A stretch of DNA of 64,000 bases, from NCBI GenBank assembly GCA_017161655.1, contig JADFCV010000003.1, forward strand, positions 210,361 through 274,360. The letters are read 5' to 3'. This stretch comes from Candidatus Sumerlaeota bacterium (GTDB taxonomy: Bacteria > Sumerlaeota > Sumerlaeia > Sumerlaeales > Sumerlaeaceae). The notes beneath the pieces are model-generated. The model was not told where the DNA came from and did not search any database. It worked only from the letters and a program-made list of their open reading frames with translations. Position numbers and translations under genes: made by a program. Positions within the stretch are counted from its first letter, which is position 1. Every line of letters begins with the position of its first letter. Positions 28,093-36,869 of the stretch are shown in pieces.

Positions 28093-29127
28093 GTGAAACT
28101 CACTTCCCTTGAGCTCAAACAGTTTACGGCCTTCAGCGAGATTCAGTTGGAATTTTCGCCGGGAATCAACGTTTTCATTGGCGCTAACGGCACGGGCAAA
28201 ACGCACATCCTGAAGGTCGCTTACGCCGCTTGCGAGATCACTAAGTCGGGCAAATCCTTTCCCGAAAAGCTGATTCGGGTGTTCATGCCGAGCGGGGGAC
28301 GCATTGGTCGTCTCGTCAAGAGGCAGAAGGGGAGCTCCCGCGCTTACGTCGCCCTCAAGCGTGGTGACATGGCGCTCCAGGCGGAGTTCACAAACCATAC
28401 ATCCGAACCCATCAATGCAAAAGTTTCGGGCCTCGAGAGATGGCTCACAGTGCCGACGCAGGCGGTTTTCATTCCAGTCAAAGAAATGCTGTCGCATGCT
28501 CCAGGATTTCGTTCCCTCTATGCTCAGAGAGAAATCCATTTTGACGAGACATACTCTGACATCCTCGATCGTGCATACCTTCCAGTACTTCGTGGCAAAA
28601 CCGATCAGAGCCGCCGAAAGCTCCTTGCCAAGATTGAAAAGACCATGGCAGGCACTGTCTATTATGAGAACGAGGAGTTTTTTCTCAAAAGCAAGCAGGG
28701 TGAAATTGAATTCTCGCTTCTTGCAGAAGGAATGCGCAAACTAGCACTCTTATGGCTCCTCATACAGAACGGGACTTTACTAGAAGGATCGGTTCTCTTC
28801 TGGGATGAACCTGAGGCTAACTTAAATCCAAGTCTCTATGGACCTCTCATTGACATGCTTATCCAGTTACAACGCGAGGGTGTTCAAGTGTTCTTGGCAA
28901 CTCATGATTATGTTATTCTCAAGGAGCTAGATTTGAGAGTGACATCTGAAGATAAAGTGTTGTTTTATGGATTGTATGAAGACAGACAGAAAGGAAATAT
29001 CTGCTATTATACGTCGGATAAGTTTGCTAAGGTTGAGCCCAATGTCATTCTTGACACTTTCGATTCGCTCTATGAGCGGGAACTTGAGCGTTCCCTAAAA
29101 ACAACCGGGAAGCACAGGGATGATTAG
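28093..29127 (+). CDS. ABC/RecF-like AAA ATPase (module copy B)
   Basis: A 344-residue ATPase with Walker A GANGTGKT (30-37), signature-like LLAEGMRKLALLW, Walker B VLFWDEPEANLNP and H-loop ATHDY. It is closely related to the ATPase at 9422-10450 over the full length, with blocks such as KVAYAACEIT, GRLVKRQKGSSR, PVKEMLSHAPGFRSLYAQRE and DILDRAYLP shared, yet clearly diverged, so not a recent copy. The GTG start has GGAG about eight bases upstream. The downstream nuclease-like gene overlaps by eight bases. The AT content rises along the gene, unlike the hox operon before it, suggesting transfer. Probably the sensor or motor of a two-gene defence module. Confidence 0.8.
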   Translation: MKLTSLELKQFTAFSEIQLEFSPGINVFIGANGTGKTHILKVAYAACEITKSGKSFPEKLIRVFMPSGGRIGRLVKRQKGSSRAYVALKRGDMALQAEFTNHTSEPINAKVSGLERWLTVPTQAVFIPVKEMLSHAPGFRSLYAQREIHFDETYSDILDRAYLPVLRGKTDQSRRKLLAKIEKTMAGTVYYENEEFFLKSKQGEIEFSLLAEGMRKLALLWLLIQNGTLLEGSVLFWDEPEANLNPSLYGPLIDMLIQLQREGVQVFLATHDYVILKELDLRVTSEDKVLFYGLYEDRQKGNICYYTSDKFAKVEPNVILDTFDSLYERELERSLKTTGKHRDD

Positions 29128-29671
29128 GAGTCTTGATAAGACAGAGGAGAGCAATATCCAATTTGAGAGGAAAGCGCCTGCACGAGTATGGAGATTCGAT
29201 CACTCATCTCATGGACTCTCGCACACGATGAAAGCTGCTGATTTCGTTGCTATTGCAAAGACACAGGACAAGAGCGATCACTGGTATATCATAGAAATAA
29301 AGAATCCCAATCGCGGGAAGATTCATCAAAAAGAAAAACATGAATTCGAAAACAAGGTGCAGGCTCGAGATAAACTGGCTCAAGAGCTAGCCCAAAAATT
29401 TCGTGATACACTGATGTATATCTGGGTTGCTTCAAAAGGCAAAGTTGACAAAGCGCATTATTATGTATTTCTTCCTGTTGAGAAACCGCTTGCTCTAGCT
29501 TTGTGGGATCGACTGAAACGTTTGCTTCCGACTTCCGAGTATGCTCCTTCCTTGTGGCAAGGCCGCAGCCCGTGCCTGAAGTGCGCTGTTTTTACCACCC
29601 GCGAGGAGTGGAATGAACGTGTGCCTTGGTTTATTATGAAAGATGCTCCCCAGCGCGCTTCTGCCGTTTGA
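29120..29671 (+). CDS. Small nuclease-like partner of AAA ATPase (module copy B)
   Basis: A 183-residue soluble protein. HGLSHTMKAADF (31-42) and WYIIEIKNPNRGK supply D41 and E59-x-K61, a PD-(D/E)XK-like core. Further blocks are ARDKLAQELAQKFRD, HYYVFLPVEKPLALALWDRL and the C-terminal LKCAVFTTREEWNERV. It shares these blocks in the same order with the partner of copy A at 8925-9425, although overall identity is low. It is translationally coupled to the ATPase. The N-terminus is about ten residues longer than in copy A. Function is inferred as the effector, perhaps cleaving nucleic acid, of the module; the family is not one I can name. Confidence 0.65.
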   Translation: MIRSLDKTEESNIQFERKAPARVWRFDHSSHGLSHTMKAADFVAIAKTQDKSDHWYIIEIKNPNRGKIHQKEKHEFENKVQARDKLAQELAQKFRDTLMYIWVASKGKVDKAHYYVFLPVEKPLALALWDRLKRLLPTSEYAPSLWQGRSPCLKCAVFTTREEWNERVPWFIMKDAPQRASAV

Positions 29672-29700
29672 AGTCTGCGAGCCACAAATAATCTCCGCCT

Positions 29701-30405
29701 CTAGCAGGCAAGCTCGGCGTTTTCGGTTTCGCCGATGAGCCAGAGAAGGGCTCGACGCCAGAGGCGGGTGGTGGCGGTTGGGCCGAGTGTGTGGAACCAG
29801 GCGGGTCCGATGTCGAGGAACATCGTGTAGCCAGCGCCGGGTCTGGGCCCCCCCCGAGAACAAACGGCCAAGGGCAGAAGGTCGCCGTTGGCCAGCCGCC
29901 CGACGGCCAGTGTGTCGGCGTCCATCCCCGAGCGCGCTGCGGCCCCTACGGCTGGCGCATTCACCAGCCGGGTGCCGTGGAGTTCAGCCAAGAATGCGGA
30001 ACTCTCGGCGTAGATTTCCAGCTCGCACAACGATTTGCTGGTTGCTGGGGGCCAGAGGGGGGTGAGGAGCTCATAGCCGACCAGCTCGCCATAGCGCGGC
30101 CAATCGGGGAAACTGGCCACCCCTTCGGGAGTGGCTAGAATCGGCCAACCGTACGAAACAAATGCGCCGAAGTTCTGTTTTTCCTCGCGCGTGAGCGGCA
30201 TGTAAGATTCGCCGGCCTTCGGCGAATGATAACCGGCGAGCACAAGCGCATGGCAACGCGCGAGGTGACGGAAGGTCTCGCCACCGGCGTAAGCATCGAC
30301 AATGTATTTGTCCTCGAGGGCGCGGGCCAGCAGGTTGGCAAACGACGCCGCGGCCTCTTCAAAGGCTCCACCAATCATCACCACGATGCGTTTCTTTGAT
30401 GTCAT
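29701..30405 (-). CDS. ThuA-like / glutamine-amidotransferase-fold protein
   Basis: A 234-residue protein beginning MTSKKRIVVMIGGAFEEAAA, then HALVLAGYHSPKAGESYMPL, FVSYGWPILATPEGVASFPD and a C-terminal GPAWFHTLGPTATTRLWRRA. The flavodoxin-like fold and the WFHTLGPTATTRLWRRALLW ending suggest the ThuA/trehalose-utilisation group within the class I glutamine amidotransferase superfamily. No catalytic Cys-His-Glu triad is evident. I take the ATG at 30405 since AAGGGG precedes it; an upstream in-frame ATG at 30432 would add nine residues. Role unknown, possibly carbohydrate related. Confidence 0.6.
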   Translation of the reverse strand: MTSKKRIVVMIGGAFEEAAASFANLLARALEDKYIVDAYAGGETFRHLARCHALVLAGYHSPKAGESYMPLTREEKQNFGAFVSYGWPILATPEGVASFPDWPRYGELVGYELLTPLWPPATSKSLCELEIYAESSAFLAELHGTRLVNAPAVGAAARSGMDADTLAVGRLANGDLLPLAVCSRGGPRPGAGYTMFLDIGPAWFHTLGPTATTRLWRRALLWLIGETENAELAC

Positions 30406-30807
30406 TGAGCAGCCCCTTGTTTCCCACTTCATCGGGCGAGCAATGTGTGCTCGTTCGACTTTTTTCGCGCGTTGGTCTGGGGGAGAAAAATTAGCCGCGC
30501 AACAGGAAAAATATGGGCAGACGCTGAATATATATTGTCAATTTAATAATAGGAAAGCACCGCGGTTCCTCCTTCTATATTTACAAAGCCGCAGCGTCCC
30601 GGCGATGTAATTTCGGCGCTTAGTGAAAAAATTTCAACCTGAGCGGCGCCTTGCGAGTGTCGACGAATCGCTTGGGTTGAGCAACGGCCCGTCCACGGAT
30701 CGACTGACCAGAACGGCGCGATGATAGGAGAATTTTCGGGCATAGCCACCAAGGAACCTGGGCCAGGCCGGCGCCGGCGGATGCCACGCTTCGGGCGCTC
30801 ACGTTCG
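30406..30807. other. Intergenic stretch upstream of the degenerate array
   Basis: About 400 bases, AT-rich at 30470-30570 and then GC-rich. The minus frames in 30543-30859 have random-looking translations. An AT-rich flank next to the repeat array would be compatible with a leader, but nothing specific is seen. Confidence 0.4.
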
Positions 30808-31249
30808 CGTCTGGCTTCGCGCGCAGCCATCGTGACGGAAATGTATGCATTGCCGACATCTATCTACCTCGACGCGCGTGCGACTGACAGGCTGTAGGGT
30901 CGCGAGTTCGCTCGGTGGAGAAATCTGGCTACGCGCACGGGGAACGGGCGCAGTACGGTGCGGCGTTGCGTGAGTATGCCGCAATCTGGCTACGCACGCT
31001 TGGAACGGGCGCGAGAAATTTGCATAGCGGATTTGGCCCAGCTAATCTTGCTACTCGCGCAGGGAACGGGCAAAAGAGGGGGACAAAGGTCAACACTGCT
31101 GCAGAATCTGGCTACGCGCACGACGGGCATGCCACTCGCAATTTCCGCGGGCGGCCGCGAAATTTCTCTATGCGCGCGGGGAAAGGACAGAATCCAAACC
31201 AGCTACATCACAAACGTTTGCAATCTGGGGTTGCACGCGTGGATCGGCC
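30808..31249. repeat. Degenerate array with 61-bp period, possible relic CRISPR
   Basis: A 28-base unit, AATCTGGCTACGCGCACGGG followed by GAACGGGC, starts at 30922, 30983, 31044 and 31105, exactly 61 bases apart, with 24/28, 24/28 and 24/24 (one 4-base gap) matches to the first. Weaker units follow at 31161 (21/28) and 31222 (19/28) and precede at 30861 (16/28) and 30808 (18/28). The 33-base intervals between units are unrelated to one another. A 28+33 layout matches type I-E arrays, and GCGC flanked by GGGGAAC recalls their repeat, but no unit is identical to another and no cas gene is nearby. Either an old decayed array or another tandem element. Confidence 0.6.
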
Positions 31250-31384
31250 GTCTGTGGATGAGCACATTTTTTTCGTTTTTTTTGGTTCCGCTGGTTGCAC
31301 TTTTTCGCGTGCGTTGTAGTGATAATTCCGCGAACTTGTTGCGCGTTTGCGAATCTCATTGGGCGAGGGTGATTGCGAAGCGCG

Positions 31385-33376
31385 ATGGAGGAACCTCAGG
31401 GCGTTCAGAGTGTCCCGGAAACCACGCCGGAATGGACCACGGAAAACGCTATCCGCCTGTATAACGTGGACCGCTGGGGTGCTGGCTATTTCTCAGTGAA
31501 CGAAACCGGCCACGTACTGGTGCGGCCACTGCGCGAAGCCGGAGCTGCGATTGATGTGATGGAGGTGCTGGAGGAAGCCCTCGCGCAAGGCATGCACCTC
31601 CCCTTGGTGATTCGATTTCAGGACATTCTCCACGATCGCGTGCGGGCGCTGAACGAGGCTTTCCGCGAGGCCATCGAAGAGCTGGGCTATCGCGGCCACT
31701 ACCGGGGGGTTTATCCCATCAAAGTCAACCAGTTGCGCGAGGTGGTGGAGGAGATTCTCGATGCAGGCCGGCCTTACCATTACGGCCTTGAGGCTGGATC
31801 GAAGCCTGAGCTTTATGCGGCGCTCGCCATGCACGCGGACCCGGACGCTCTTATCGTGTGTAATGGGTACAAAGACCCTGCCTTCATTCGGTTGGCGCTG
31901 CTCGGCGTACGGCTTGGTAAAAAAGTTATCATCGTAGCGGAAAAAGTCGAAGAGATCCGCATGATCATCAGCATCGCACGCGAGCTTGGCGTCGAGCCCA
32001 TGATCGGTGTGCGCGTGCGACTCGTGTCGAAGAGTTCTGGCATCTGGGCCACATCCAGCGGAGAAGACGCAAAGTTTGGCCTCTCGACCATGGACCTCAT
32101 GGAGGCGCTACGTATCCTTGAGGACGCGAACATGCTGCACGCGCTTCGCATGGTGCACTTTCACGTCGGCTCACAGATTCCCGACATTCTCTCGATCAAG
32201 CGGGCCACACGCGAGGGCGCGCGTTACTACGCGAAGCTGCGCAAGCTTGGCTGCACAGGGCTGCAGTACCTCGATGTGGGAGGCGGCCTGGGGGTGGACT
32301 ACGACGGCAGCCGAACGAATTACCACTCGAGCACGAACTACACGCTCGAGGAGTACGCCGCGGACATCGTGGACAACGTGATGGACGTTTGTGAGGAGGA
32401 ACAGGTCGAGCACCCGGACATCGTGAGCGAGAGTGGCCGAGCCGTGGTGGCTCATCACGCTCTGCTCGTGGTGCGCGTCATTGGCGTCATTGAGAAGACC
32501 AAAACTGAATACGACCTCAGTGTGGAGCGCAGGGACCACAAGTGGGTGAAGCAGCTTGCAGAAATCAAAGAGCGCATGTTTGAGAACCCGCTCGAGGCGC
32601 TCCACGACACGCAGCAGATCAAGGAAGAAAGTCAGAACGCCTTCGAGCTGGGGATTCTGGACCTTCGCACAAAAGCGAAAATCGAGACCTTCTACTGGCA
32701 CATCGTGGAGGAGATCGTCGAGTACTACCGCGACCGCTATCGCGAGACCGGCGAAGAAATCCCGGAGGAAATTCTCGACCTCACGTCGCACATCGCGGAC
32801 CAGTACGTTTGCAACTTCAGCGTGTTCCAGTCGCTTCTCGATCACTGGGCGCTGGGGCAGCTCTTCCCCATTATGCCGCTTCACCGGCTGGATGAAAAAC
32901 CTGCCTGCGAGGGCGTGCTGGTGGACATTACTTGCGACAGCGACGGCAAAGTGAAGAAGTACACGGATTTGCGCGAGGAGCGCGACGCTCTGCCGCTGCA
33001 CCCTCTGCGCAATGGCGCCCCCTATTATCTCGGCTTCTTCCTCACAGGCGCTTATCAGGATATTATGGGCGACCTGCACAACCTCTTTGGCCGCGTGAAC
33101 GAAGCTCATGTGTTTCTCGATCCGGATGAAGAACGCGGGTTCTACATCGAGGAAACTATCTCCGGGCACAGCGTTGCCCAGGTGCTGGAGCTCACGCAGT
33201 ACCACACCGTGGATCTGGCGCGGCGCATGAAAGAATGGGTGGATGCTGCCATCCGCGCAGACGCCATCAAGCCCAACGAAGGCATGCGGCTGCTGGCCGA
33301 ATACGAGCGCGGGCTTAACGAGACGACATACCTTGTTTTTGGCGACAAATACCGCCACGCCTTTGGGCCGCAGTGA
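31385..33376 (+). CDS. speA: Biosynthetic arginine decarboxylase
   Basis: A 663-residue PLP enzyme that decarboxylates arginine to agmatine at the entry to polyamine synthesis. Signatures: GVYPIKVNQLREVVEEIL with the PLP-binding lysine (PIKVNQ), HYGLEAGSKPELYAAL, VHFHVGSQIPDI, LDVGGGLGVDYDG and VSESGRAVVAHHALLVVRVI. The C-terminal region has the active-site VDITCDSDGKVKKY block and a family-typical GAYQDIMGDLHNLF. Length matches SpeA rather than the short decarboxylases. The first in-frame ATG at 31385 is taken; the ribosome site is weak. It is followed after 12 bases by tudS. Confidence 0.95.
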   Translation: MEEPQGVQSVPETTPEWTTENAIRLYNVDRWGAGYFSVNETGHVLVRPLREAGAAIDVMEVLEEALAQGMHLPLVIRFQDILHDRVRALNEAFREAIEELGYRGHYRGVYPIKVNQLREVVEEILDAGRPYHYGLEAGSKPELYAALAMHADPDALIVCNGYKDPAFIRLALLGVRLGKKVIIVAEKVEEIRMIISIARELGVEPMIGVRVRLVSKSSGIWATSSGEDAKFGLSTMDLMEALRILEDANMLHALRMVHFHVGSQIPDILSIKRATREGARYYAKLRKLGCTGLQYLDVGGGLGVDYDGSRTNYHSSTNYTLEEYAADIVDNVMDVCEEEQVEHPDIVSESGRAVVAHHALLVVRVIGVIEKTKTEYDLSVERRDHKWVKQLAEIKERMFENPLEALHDTQQIKEESQNAFELGILDLRTKAKIETFYWHIVEEIVEYYRDRYRETGEEIPEEILDLTSHIADQYVCNFSVFQSLLDHWALGQLFPIMPLHRLDEKPACEGVLVDITCDSDGKVKKYTDLREERDALPLHPLRNGAPYYLGFFLTGAYQDIMGDLHNLFGRVNEAHVFLDPDEERGFYIEETISGHSVAQVLELTQYHTVDLARRMKEWVDAAIRADAIKPNEGMRLLAEYERGLNETTYLVFGDKYRHAFGPQ

Positions 33377-33388
33377 GGGGGGCAGTGG

Positions 33389-33868
33389 GTGTACCTCGTC
33401 TCAGCATGTCTCATAGGATGCGAAGTGACCTGGCAGGGCGGCGCGAATGCCCGCGAGGTGTTCGCTGAGCTTGTGCGGGCGCATCGCGCGATCCCCGTCT
33501 GCCCCGAGCAGCTTGGGGGTCTGCCCACTCCGCGGCCGCCAGCGGAGATCGTTGGCGGGACCGGCGAGGACGTGGTCGACGGGCGGGCGCGTGTGATGAC
33601 AGCCGACGGCCGCGACGTCACCGAGAATTTCCTGCGGGGCGCGGGCGAGGTCCTGCGCCTGGCTGAGCTCGTCCGGCCCGACCTTGTCATTCTCAAGGAG
33701 CGCAGCCCATCGTGCGGCGTGCGCGAGATTTACGACGGCACCTTCACGCGAACCTTGCGCGCTGGCTGCGGCGTGACCACTGCTCTTCTCCGCCGATGCG
33801 GCTGGCAGGTAATAAGCGACGAAGAATATCTCCGTGGTCGGGCACAAACGACGTCCTCCGATACTTAG
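33389..33868 (+). CDS. tudS: DUF523 / TudS-type 2-thiouracil desulfurase-like protein
   Basis: A 159-residue DUF523 protein. The three expected [4Fe-4S] ligands are visible: C7 or C11 in SACLIGCEVTW, C38 in PVCPEQLGGLPTPRPPAEI and C109 in KERSPSCGVREIYDGTF. Members remove sulfur from thiouracil or related thiolated compounds with an Fe-S cluster. The GTG start has GAGGGGGG upstream. Twelve bases after speA, so probably co-transcribed although no functional link is known. Full length. Confidence 0.85.
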   Translation: MYLVSACLIGCEVTWQGGANAREVFAELVRAHRAIPVCPEQLGGLPTPRPPAEIVGGTGEDVVDGRARVMTADGRDVTENFLRGAGEVLRLAELVRPDLVILKERSPSCGVREIYDGTFTRTLRAGCGVTTALLRRCGWQVISDEEYLRGRAQTTSSDT

Positions 33869-34294
33869 ATCTCCCCGGATGGGGCGCAGGGCAACACATC
33901 GCGTCCGGAGGCACCTGAGCGGCCTGAGCGGAGACGACAACATCGCGGACGTGCTCTGGGTTTCTCGGAGGGAGCACACGATGCCTGATCACCCAGTTCT
34001 CCCCAGCGCAACTCGCAAACAATTTCATCTTGACGTCGTATTACTATGTTAGCATGTTCACACGCGACAGAAAAAGGGGGTAGTGACCTTCGTTACAATG
34101 ATGAGATCAGCCGCACGAGCAAAGAATCCTGGGCACCGTAGGCAAGGACATGCTTTCGTTTCCTATGCATTCTTCGTTCGGGGAAAATGATTTTACGCAC
34201 ACTTGACGGAGGGGGCCCTGATGCGGAACCTTCCTTGTGTTGTGAAATTTCTGGAGCCAGCAATCCCAGCGGACTCCCTGGAGGGATAAACCAC
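33869..34294. other. Intergenic stretch at left edge of the hsd island
   Basis: About 425 bases between tudS and hsdM. It becomes AT-richer near 34010-34100 (CTTGACGTCGTATTACTATG), which may hold the hsd operon promoter, though a -10 box at proper spacing is not clear. The in-frame extension of hsdM upstream of 34295 is not conserved in type and lacks a ribosome site. Confidence 0.4.
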
Positions 34295-36325
34295 ATGGGA
34301 AACGACCAACTGACCTGGATCACCAATTTCATTTGGGGCATAGCCGACGACGTGCTCCGCGACGTCTACGTCCGCGGAAAGTACCGGGACGTCATTTTGC
34401 CCATGACTGTCATCCGCCGCCTCGACGCCGTGCTCGAGCCTAAGAAAAAAGATGTGCTCGAAATGAAAGAGCGGCTCGACAAAGCCGGCATCGCCAACCA
34501 GGACGCCGCGCTCAGGCAGACCGCCGGCCAAGCCTTTTACAACGTGTCGCCATACACCCTGCGCGACCTCAAGGCGCGTGCCAGCCGCCAGCAACTGGAG
34601 GCGGATTTTCGCGCCTACCTCGATGGCTTTTCGCGCAACGTGCAGGAGATCATCGACAACTTCGAGTTCCGCAACCAAATCCCCCGCCTGGCCAAAGCCG
34701 ACGCCCTGGGCACGCTCATCGAGAAGTTCCTCGACCCGTCCATCAACCTGAGTCCTTACCCTGTGCTCAACAGCGCCGGCACCGTCCGGCTGCCCGGCCT
34801 CGACAATCACGCCATGGGTACCATCTTCGAGGAGCTAGTGCGCCGCTTCAACGAGGAAAACAACGAAGAAGCCGGCGAGCACTGGACCCCGCGCGATGCC
34901 GTGAGACTGATGGCCCGCCTGATCTTCGAGCCGATCGCCGACCAGATCGAATCCGGCACCTACCTGCTTTTCGACGGCGCCTGCGGCACCGGCGGAATGC
35001 TCACGGTGGCGGAGGAAACACTGCTGCAGCTGGCGAAAGCACGTGGCAAACAGGTCTCAGTGCATCTTTTCGGCCAGGAGATCAACGCCGAGACCTACGC
35101 CATCTGCAAAGCCGACCTTTTGCTCAAGGGCGAGGGCGATGCCGCCGACAACATCGTCGGCGGACCGGAGCATTCGACCCTATCCAACGACGCCTTCCCC
35201 GGCCGCACCTTCGATTTCATGCTCTCCAATCCGCCCTACGGGAAGAGTTGGAAGAGCGACCTGGAACGCATGGGCGGCAAAGCTGGCATCAAGGACCCGC
35301 GCTTTGTCGTGCAACACCGGGGCGAGGAGCTTTCGCTGATTACCCGCACCAGCGACGGGCAGATGCTGTTTCTGGTGAACATGCTCTCGAAGATGAAGCA
35401 CGACACCCCGCTCGGCAGCCGCATTGCCGAGGTGCACAACGGCTCGTCCCTCTTCACGGGCGACGCCGGCCAGGGCGAGAGCAACATTCGCCGCTGGATC
35501 ATCGAGAACGACTGGCTGGAGGCCATCATCGCCCTGCCGCTCAACATGTTCTACAACACAGGCATCGCCACCTACGTCTGGGTGCTCACGAACAGGAAGC
35601 CCGAGCATCGCAAAGGCCGCGTGCAGCTCATCGAGGCCTCGCAGTGGTACGAGCCCCTGCGCAAGAACCTGGGCAAGAAGAACTGCGAGCTCTCCGAAGA
35701 CGACATCCGCCGCATTGTTGATACCTTCCTAAAATTCGACGAGACCGAGCAGTCCAAGATCTTCCCCAACGCTGCCTTCGGTTACTGGAAGGTGACAGTG
35801 GAGCGCCCCCTGCGCTTGAAAGGTATCGACCCCGAGCGCGCCTACACTCCCAAGGAGATCAAGGCGCTTCGGGAAACGGCCGAGCGTGCCGAAGATGCAC
35901 CGCCGGTGATCAAGAAGATCCACAAACCCGCCACCGCGCCCGACCCGCTGCGTGGGCTGTTCGAGGCTACCATTCACGGCAAGCCGCGCGTGGTGGAATA
36001 CGAGCCGGACACGGAACTGCGCGACAGCGAGCAGATCCCCTTCCTCGAGTGCCAGGCCTGTCAGGAACCCGGCTACTTGCCGAGCCAAGAAGACCAGCGC
36101 ACCGCCATCGAGACTTTCTTGCGCCGCGAAGTCCTGCCCTATGCGTCGGACGCCTGGTACGACCCGGTCAGCGTCAAGATCGGCTACGAGATCAACTTCA
36201 ACCGCTACTTCTACAAGCCAAAGGCCCTGCGGCCGCTGGAAGAAATCCGCGCGGATCTGTTGGCAGTGGAGAAGGAGATGGAGGGGTTGTTGGCGGAGAT
36301 CATGGGGGTAGGACACCATGAATGA
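34295..36325 (+). CDS. hsdM: Type I restriction-modification DNA methyltransferase HsdM
   Basis: A 676-residue adenine methyltransferase subunit. The N-terminal HsdM_N domain (QLTWITNFIWGIADDVLRDV) is followed by the N6-methylase domain: HWTPRDAVRLMARLIF, motif I FDGACGTGGMLTV and motif IV LSNPPYGKSW. The C-terminal region (LSEDDIRRIVDTFLKFDE) belongs to the long HsdM form. It methylates the target with HsdS and is the core of the HsdRMS nuclease. The ATG at 34295 has GGAGGG upstream. The kwaA start lies inside its last codons (8-base overlap). Confidence 0.95.
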   Translation: MGNDQLTWITNFIWGIADDVLRDVYVRGKYRDVILPMTVIRRLDAVLEPKKKDVLEMKERLDKAGIANQDAALRQTAGQAFYNVSPYTLRDLKARASRQQLEADFRAYLDGFSRNVQEIIDNFEFRNQIPRLAKADALGTLIEKFLDPSINLSPYPVLNSAGTVRLPGLDNHAMGTIFEELVRRFNEENNEEAGEHWTPRDAVRLMARLIFEPIADQIESGTYLLFDGACGTGGMLTVAEETLLQLAKARGKQVSVHLFGQEINAETYAICKADLLLKGEGDAADNIVGGPEHSTLSNDAFPGRTFDFMLSNPPYGKSWKSDLERMGGKAGIKDPRFVVQHRGEELSLITRTSDGQMLFLVNMLSKMKHDTPLGSRIAEVHNGSSLFTGDAGQGESNIRRWIIENDWLEAIIALPLNMFYNTGIATYVWVLTNRKPEHRKGRVQLIEASQWYEPLRKNLGKKNCELSEDDIRRIVDTFLKFDETEQSKIFPNAAFGYWKVTVERPLRLKGIDPERAYTPKEIKALRETAERAEDAPPVIKKIHKPATAPDPLRGLFEATIHGKPRVVEYEPDTELRDSEQIPFLECQACQEPGYLPSQEDQRTAIETFLRREVLPYASDAWYDPVSVKIGYEINFNRYFYKPKALRPLEEIRADLLAVEKEMEGLLAEIMGVGHHE

Positions 36326-36869
36326 AGGGTTGAAATTTGCGCGTTTTGTATTGGTTTTGAGCAGTATATCACCTCTGTTTATTCTTTGGGCAATACAGGG
36401 GAACTTATTGATTCCTGATAATTTGTTCACTGGCTTATGTACGATGATGGTAATTATACCCAACGCTTTTCTTTGGTTGCGGATACAAACCGCAAAGAAG
36501 CTTAGAGAGAAAAGGGAGTTGGTTACCGGACGGGCTGAAGACCACCGTGAGCATCTGCTCGTGTATCTCTTTGCTATGCTACTTCCGTTTTATAAAGCAA
36601 ATTTTAGTTCGTGGAGAGATTTTGCTGCAGCTATGACAGCACTTGGATTTATTGTCTTTCTTTTTTGGCATTTAAACCTGCATTACATGAATATTCTGTT
36701 TGCCAGCCTTGGGTATCGGGTGTTCACGGTGTATCCACCTGCAGGCCGTAACAATCTCAGCGGGAGCCAGACTTGGGTGCTAATTACCCGGCGTGTTCAT
36801 GTTTCGGAAGGAGAAAAGATAATTGCTTACCGAATCAGTGACATGGTATATTTGGAGGAGCAGAGATGA
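36318..36869 (+). CDS. kwaA: Kiwa anti-phage membrane protein KwaA
   Basis: A 183-residue protein with four predicted membrane spans at about residues 8-28, 36-56, 80-95 and 102-128, followed by a cytoplasmic tail (TWVLITRRVHVSEGEKIIAY). Size, topology and direct coupling to a DUF4868 gene match KwaA of the Kiwa defence system, where the KwaA tetramer senses phage at the membrane and works with KwaB. The sequence itself is poorly conserved, so the call leans on architecture. The region is markedly AT-richer than hsdM and hsdR. It overlaps hsdM by 8 bases and kwaB by 4. Confidence 0.7.
   Translation: MNEGLKFARFVLVLSSISPLFILWAIQGNLLIPDNLFTGLCTMMVIIPNAFLWLRIQTAKKLREKRELVTGRAEDHREHLLVYLFAMLLPFYKANFSSWRDFAAAMTALGFIVFLFWHLNLHYMNILFASLGYRVFTVYPPAGRNNLSGSQTWVLITRRVHVSEGEKIIAYRISDMVYLEEQR

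Noticed and set aside
34020-34060. Promoter for the hsd operon (TTGACG ... TAGCAT)
   Set aside because: Spacing between the boxes is 14 bases, too short for a standard promoter.
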